Assembly (NCBI RefSeq): GCF_902804475.1
Contig: NZ_CADCSU010000057.1
Span: forward strand, 1-38,423
Direction: 5' to 3'
DNA from: Flavobacterium bizetiae
Lineage (GTDB): Bacteria > Bacteroidota > Bacteroidia > Flavobacteriales > Flavobacteriaceae
DNA: 38,423 bases
Shown: positions 34,993 to 38,423 of the stretch, one piece after another
How positions within the stretch are numbered: position 1 is the first letter of the stretch
Layout: each line of letters opens with the position of its first letter
Program-made: the position numbers and the translations under genes
The notes under the pieces: model-generated
Database searches by the model: none
What the model was told of the DNA's origin: nothing
Seen by the model: the letters and a program-made list of their open reading frames with translations, nothing else

Positions 34993-37980
34993 TTAAAAAG
35001 TTACATTTAAACCTAGTGTGATACCTCTTGTACTTGGATATTTATCTCTACCGTCCATACCTTGCGACAAAGGATCTTGTCTTTTTATTTCCGGATCTAA
35101 ACCTTTGTATTTTGTAAATGTGGCTAAATTATTTCCTGACACATACAAGCGCATTGCGTTTATAATTCTAAATGGTTTTACATCAAAATTATACGAGAAG
35201 GTTACATTGTCTACTTTTACATAATCTCCTTGCTCAACATAATAACTTACATAGGTTTGATTGTAGTTTAATACGGCTTTATCATACACTTTATCGTATG
35301 CACTTTCTAGCATATTGTAAGCAATTGTTGGATTTTCGTAAAACATACGTTGTGTATTCAGGATTTGAAAATCGAATGCTCCTGTTAATACAACACTTAA
35401 ATCAAATTTTTTGTATGTGAAAGTATTAGTCCATCCTGCATAATATTGAGGAATACCGTTTCCTAAATATTGCTTGTTAGCATCGTTATACATTTCTGTA
35501 GTAAGTGTTTTTCTTGTTCCGTCAGGTAATTCAACGATCCATTTTCCATCAGTTGTAATGTCTACAGATTTTAATCCCCAGAAATTACCTATTGATTGTC
35601 CTACTTCTAATCTGTGTGTTTCAAATGAAATTGGATCTCCTGTATTTCCTGTGTTTAGGAAATCTCCTTCGATTTTATATAAATCATTCGAAAGACTTGT
35701 TAGCTTATTTTTATTGTGTGAAAAAGTCATAGAAGAGTTCCAGACAAAATCTTTTGTTCTAACCGGAATTGTATTCAAAAGAATTTCAAATCCTTTGTTT
35801 TCCATTTTTCCAACATTTGCCGTAATTTGAGGGAACAAATAAGGAGGAGTTGGTACTTTATAATCCCATAACATATCGCTTGTTTTTTTACTATAAATAT
35901 CAAAGCTTCCTGAAATTCTATTATCGAAAAATCCAAAATCAAGACCAATATTTACCTCGGCCGTTTTCTCCCAACGCAAATCAGGATTTGGATTACTTAC
36001 CGGCTCTAAACCTTTAACCCATTTTCCGTTATTATAGAAATAGCCATCATAATTGTACAAAGTCATAGACATGTAAGGATCATTAGGTATTACTCCTGTT
36101 TCTCCGTAACCTCCTCTTAATTTTAACGTATTTATGGCTTTAACATCTTTTAGAAAAGATTCTTTATTGATGCTCCATCCTGCAGAAACCGCCGGGAAAT
36201 TACCCCATTTGTGATTGTCTCCAAACTTAGAAGAACCTTCTCGTCTGATACTAAATAATAGATCGTATTTACTATCAAAATTGTAGTTAAGCCTTCCAAA
36301 AAATCCAATTAATTTACTGTCGTTTTTATAACTATCCATGGTTGCGATACCATCTGACAAACCATTTCCTGCATCTAAATTATTATACGAAAAGGCATCT
36401 GTTGGGAAATCAGAATTACGGGCAGAAAATCCTTCATTAACAGTATATTGATAACTATAACCGCCTAATACTGTAAAATCATGCTTGCCTAAATCTTTAT
36501 GGTATTTTGATGTAATTTCTACATAATCATTATCTGTAACTCCTGTACTTCTTGAGGCAACTCCATTTCTTTTATTTATGGTATTTGAATAGTGTTGTTT
36601 ACTCTCAGCATATCCTGTTAAACCTGAATTTTTATTTTTTGAAAGCTGCGCACTTACATCCCAGCCTGGTAATAAATCAAGAGTTAAATTAGCCGTAAAT
36701 CTTTGCCATGTACTGTTTCTGTCCTGTGTAGTTTCATTCAAAATGGCTACCGGGTTGTAATACTGAAGTTTGTTAGGATCTTCGTTATAAGTACCATTTG
36801 GGTTATATACAGGAGCGGTAGGATTTCTGATCATTGCTTGTCTATAAGCATATGCAGCAATACCTTCGTCGATACCCATATCTTGTGTTCCGTTTAATAA
36901 GCTTAAGTTGATCTTTAACCTGTCTTTGAACATGGTATGATTGACATCAAATGAAAATCGATACTCTTTGTTATAAGTATTAATAAAAGCCCCTGTTTGA
37001 TTTACATAGTTAAGGTTTACAATGTAATTTGTTTTAGCAGTTCCGCCTTTTAAAGCTAAATTATGATTTTGAGAAAATCCTGTTCTTGAAATTTCATCTA
37101 ACCAATCTGTACTGGCACCACCATCTGTAAATGGTAAAGTAACACCTTGTGCACGCAAATTTCTTTGTTGACTGGCATCTAAAAATTTAGCTTTATTGGC
37201 AAAACTAGATGTTGTAGCAAATGTTGAATACGTAATTGTTGGTTCTATTTCGCTGTTTACTGTTTTTGTTGTAATAAGAATTACTCCATTAGCACCTCTG
37301 GTTCCGTAAATGGCTGCTGCCGAAGCGTCTTTTAAAACATCTATCGACGCAATTTCATTTGGCGCTACCGTATCGATACTTCCAGGTACACCATTAATTA
37401 AAACCAAAGGACCCGTTCCTCCTTTTAAAGTAGAGAATCCACGTAATGTAATATTGGGTGATGATCCCGGATCTCCTGAACCGTTATTAATGGTCAGACC
37501 TGCAACTTTACCTTTAATAAGATCAGACGCATCATTAATGGCTCCTCTTGTAAAATCTTTTTCTTTTACGCTGGCTATCGCACTGGTAATTCTTGATTTT
37601 TTCTGAGTTCCGTATCCTACAACAACTACTTCATTTAATTCTTCTTTACTTTCCTGAAGAGTAATATTTACTACATTCTTATTCAAAACAGTAATTTCCT
37701 GAGTGATAAAACCCATATAACTAAAAACCAATTTTGAATCTTTATTTTTAAGTGTAATCTGAAAATTTCCATCGAAATCACTTACAACGCCATTAGAGGT
37801 GTTTTTTTCTAAAACTGATACTCCGGGAATAGGAATGTTATTTGCATCTGTAATCTTACCGTTGATCTTCTGTTGTGAAAACGAACTAAAAACAACAAAC
37901 AAAAACAAAATCGTAAAGAACATCTTTTCTCTGTGAGAGGATGTTGCAATACTTTTTAAAACATGCGTGGCTGGTTTCAT
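34993..37980 (-). CDS. SusC/RagA-family TonB-dependent outer-membrane transporter
   Basis: This 995-residue receptor has an N-terminal extension followed by a hydrophobic signal (FFTILFLFVVFSSFSQ, ending ~36); a start at the internal Met20 is possible. A carboxypeptidase-regulatory-like beta domain (~38-105) is followed by the SusC signature EVVVVGYGTQKKSRITSAI (~115-135) and the plug (~125-240, including LINGVPGSID and LKDASAAAIYGTRGANGVIL). A long beta-barrel ends in aromatic-terminated GITLGLNVTF. It imports oligosaccharide or glycopeptide fragments with SusD using TonB energy. It has the shared promoter at 38051-38081, which ties substrate uptake to hydroxyproline catabolism. Confidence 0.96.
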   Translation of the reverse strand: MKPATHVLKSIATSSHREKMFFTILFLFVVFSSFSQQKINGKITDANNIPIPGVSVLEKNTSNGVVSDFDGNFQITLKNKDSKLVFSYMGFITQEITVLNKNVVNITLQESKEELNEVVVVGYGTQKKSRITSAIASVKEKDFTRGAINDASDLIKGKVAGLTINNGSGDPGSSPNITLRGFSTLKGGTGPLVLINGVPGSIDTVAPNEIASIDVLKDASAAAIYGTRGANGVILITTKTVNSEIEPTITYSTFATTSSFANKAKFLDASQQRNLRAQGVTLPFTDGGASTDWLDEISRTGFSQNHNLALKGGTAKTNYIVNLNYVNQTGAFINTYNKEYRFSFDVNHTMFKDRLKINLSLLNGTQDMGIDEGIAAYAYRQAMIRNPTAPVYNPNGTYNEDPNKLQYYNPVAILNETTQDRNSTWQRFTANLTLDLLPGWDVSAQLSKNKNSGLTGYAESKQHYSNTINKRNGVASRSTGVTDNDYVEITSKYHKDLGKHDFTVLGGYSYQYTVNEGFSARNSDFPTDAFSYNNLDAGNGLSDGIATMDSYKNDSKLIGFFGRLNYNFDSKYDLLFSIRREGSSKFGDNHKWGNFPAVSAGWSINKESFLKDVKAINTLKLRGGYGETGVIPNDPYMSMTLYNYDGYFYNNGKWVKGLEPVSNPNPDLRWEKTAEVNIGLDFGFFDNRISGSFDIYSKKTSDMLWDYKVPTPPYLFPQITANVGKMENKGFEILLNTIPVRTKDFVWNSSMTFSHNKNKLTSLSNDLYKIEGDFLNTGNTGDPISFETHRLEVGQSIGNFWGLKSVDITTDGKWIVELPDGTRKTLTTEMYNDANKQYLGNGIPQYYAGWTNTFTYKKFDLSVVLTGAFDFQILNTQRMFYENPTIAYNMLESAYDKVYDKAVLNYNQTYVSYYVEQGDYVKVDNVTFSYNFDVKPFRIINAMRLYVSGNNLATFTKYKGLDPEIKRQDPLSQGMDGRDKYPSTRGITLGLNVTF

Positions 37981-38050
37981 AATTTAACAATTTGGTTAGT
38001 GTATTTTTAACACTTGTAAAATTATGTTAAATTGGAGTTAACGAAAACGC

Positions 38051-38081
38051 TGATATTACCTTATGATAATACTATATTATC
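38051..38081 (-). promoter_or_regulatory. Shared regulon promoter, susCD operon
   Basis: On the minus strand this reads GATAATATAGTATT (38081-38068), 9 nt, then TAATATCA (38058-38051), 71 nt before the susC ATG. It matches the other three sites in both boxes and in spacing, with one change in the upstream box relative to the hydroxyproline operon site. Confidence 0.68.
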
Positions 38082-38368
38082 CTCTTTTTTGAAAAAGTCT
38101 CTCTATTTAATAAATCAAGTATTAATTTAACAAAAAATTACACCAAAAAATAAATTATATCTCTTTTTAAACCCAAAACACCTATAAGTACTCAATGTGG
38201 ATTATGAGTAATTATTCTTTCAAAAAACTTTTTACATCCTTATATTGAAGGAAAATAATAGCAAAGGCAATTAGATACTTACTGATTTTTCAGTTTATAA
38301 TATAAAAAAGCCCTTTCTACAATTATGAGGACACTGAAAAAGTCCTTCTTTAGGAATGATTGTTAATT

Positions 38369-38408
38369 AAAAGGAGTAGAAGCTAAATGTTTTCTGCTCC
38401 TTTTTTTT
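38369..38408. terminator. Terminator-like hairpin at the right edge
   Basis: AAAAGGAGTAGAA (38369-38381) pairs with TTTCTGCTCCTTTT (38391-38404) with one mismatch. Eight or more T residues follow on the plus strand, and a shorter T-rich tail on the minus strand. It may end a minus-strand gene lying beyond the window, since no plus-strand gene precedes it here. Confidence 0.6.
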
Positions 38409-38423
38409 GTATCTTTTGAGTGT

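Larger units (their letters stand above)
37981..38423. other. Noncoding region upstream of susC
   Basis: There is no gene in these 443 nt. The susC promoter lies at 38051-38081. A stretch at ~38325-38345 (GGACACTGAAAAAGTCC) looks like the end of a repeat or insertion element, but no transposase is in the window. A hairpin with a T-tract closes the window at 38369-38408. Confidence 0.6.

Overview
The window looks like a chromosomal stretch of a Flavobacterium-type Bacteroidetes. The evidence is low GC, a SusC/SusD pair, a type IX secretion (T9SS) C-terminal sorting domain, signal peptides ending in ..AQ, TAnnTTTG-like -7 boxes instead of Shine-Dalgarno/-35 signals, and palindromic intergenic repeats typical of the genus. 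Twenty protein-coding genes are supported. All but one (an AraC regulator at 31957-32799) lie on the minus strand. I see no rRNA, tRNA, CRISPR array or intact insertion sequence.

Layout from left to right. (1) 313-3752: three related AraC-type regulators in tandem, apparently a duplication series. (2) 4055-24820: a long run of exported and cytosolic hydrolases. These are a T9SS-secreted Svx/AvrXca-like metalloprotease, a GH36 alpha-galactosidase, an M24 Xaa-Pro peptidase, a GH43 with F5/8C and LamG modules, a GH42 beta-galactosidase, a DUF5695-like protein, a DUF885 metallopeptidase-like protein, a LamG-fused DUF1680 (GH127/GH146) beta-L-arabinofuranosidase, and an S9 dipeptidyl-peptidase-IV-like enzyme. 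(3) 25096-31818: an APC amino-acid permease and the four enzymes of trans-4-hydroxy-L-proline breakdown: FAD dehydrogenase, hydroxyproline 2-epimerase, 2-oxoglutarate-semialdehyde dehydrogenase and pyrroline-4-hydroxy-2-carboxylate deaminase. (4) 31957-32799: a divergent AraC/cupin regulator starting at TTG. (5) 33374-37980: the SusD lipoprotein and SusC TonB-dependent transporter.

Read together, the locus looks like a polysaccharide-utilization-type locus whose target is a hydroxyproline-rich glycoprotein (plant extensin, arabinogalactan-protein, or the cell wall of green algae). Arabinose and galactose would be stripped by GH127/146, GH43, GH42 and GH36, the Pro/Hyp-rich backbone cut by the metalloproteases and proline-specific peptidases, and free hydroxyproline imported and burned to 2-oxoglutarate. 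No sugar catabolism genes are present, so the amino acid rather than the sugar seems to be the end product served by this locus.

The strongest direct sequence support for one regulon is a promoter element that I found upstream of four separate transcription units (the Svx-like gene, the S9-GH127 operon, the hydroxyproline operon and susCD). It is a GGTAATATARTATT-like box, then exactly 9 nt, then a TAATA(T/A)(T/C)(G/A) -7-like box, 49-75 nt before the start codon. The AraC/cupin regulator beside the hydroxyproline operon is the natural candidate to bind it. Intergenic regions otherwise carry palindromic repeats, including two near-identical copies of an ~87-bp palindrome whose hairpin differs by compensatory base changes.
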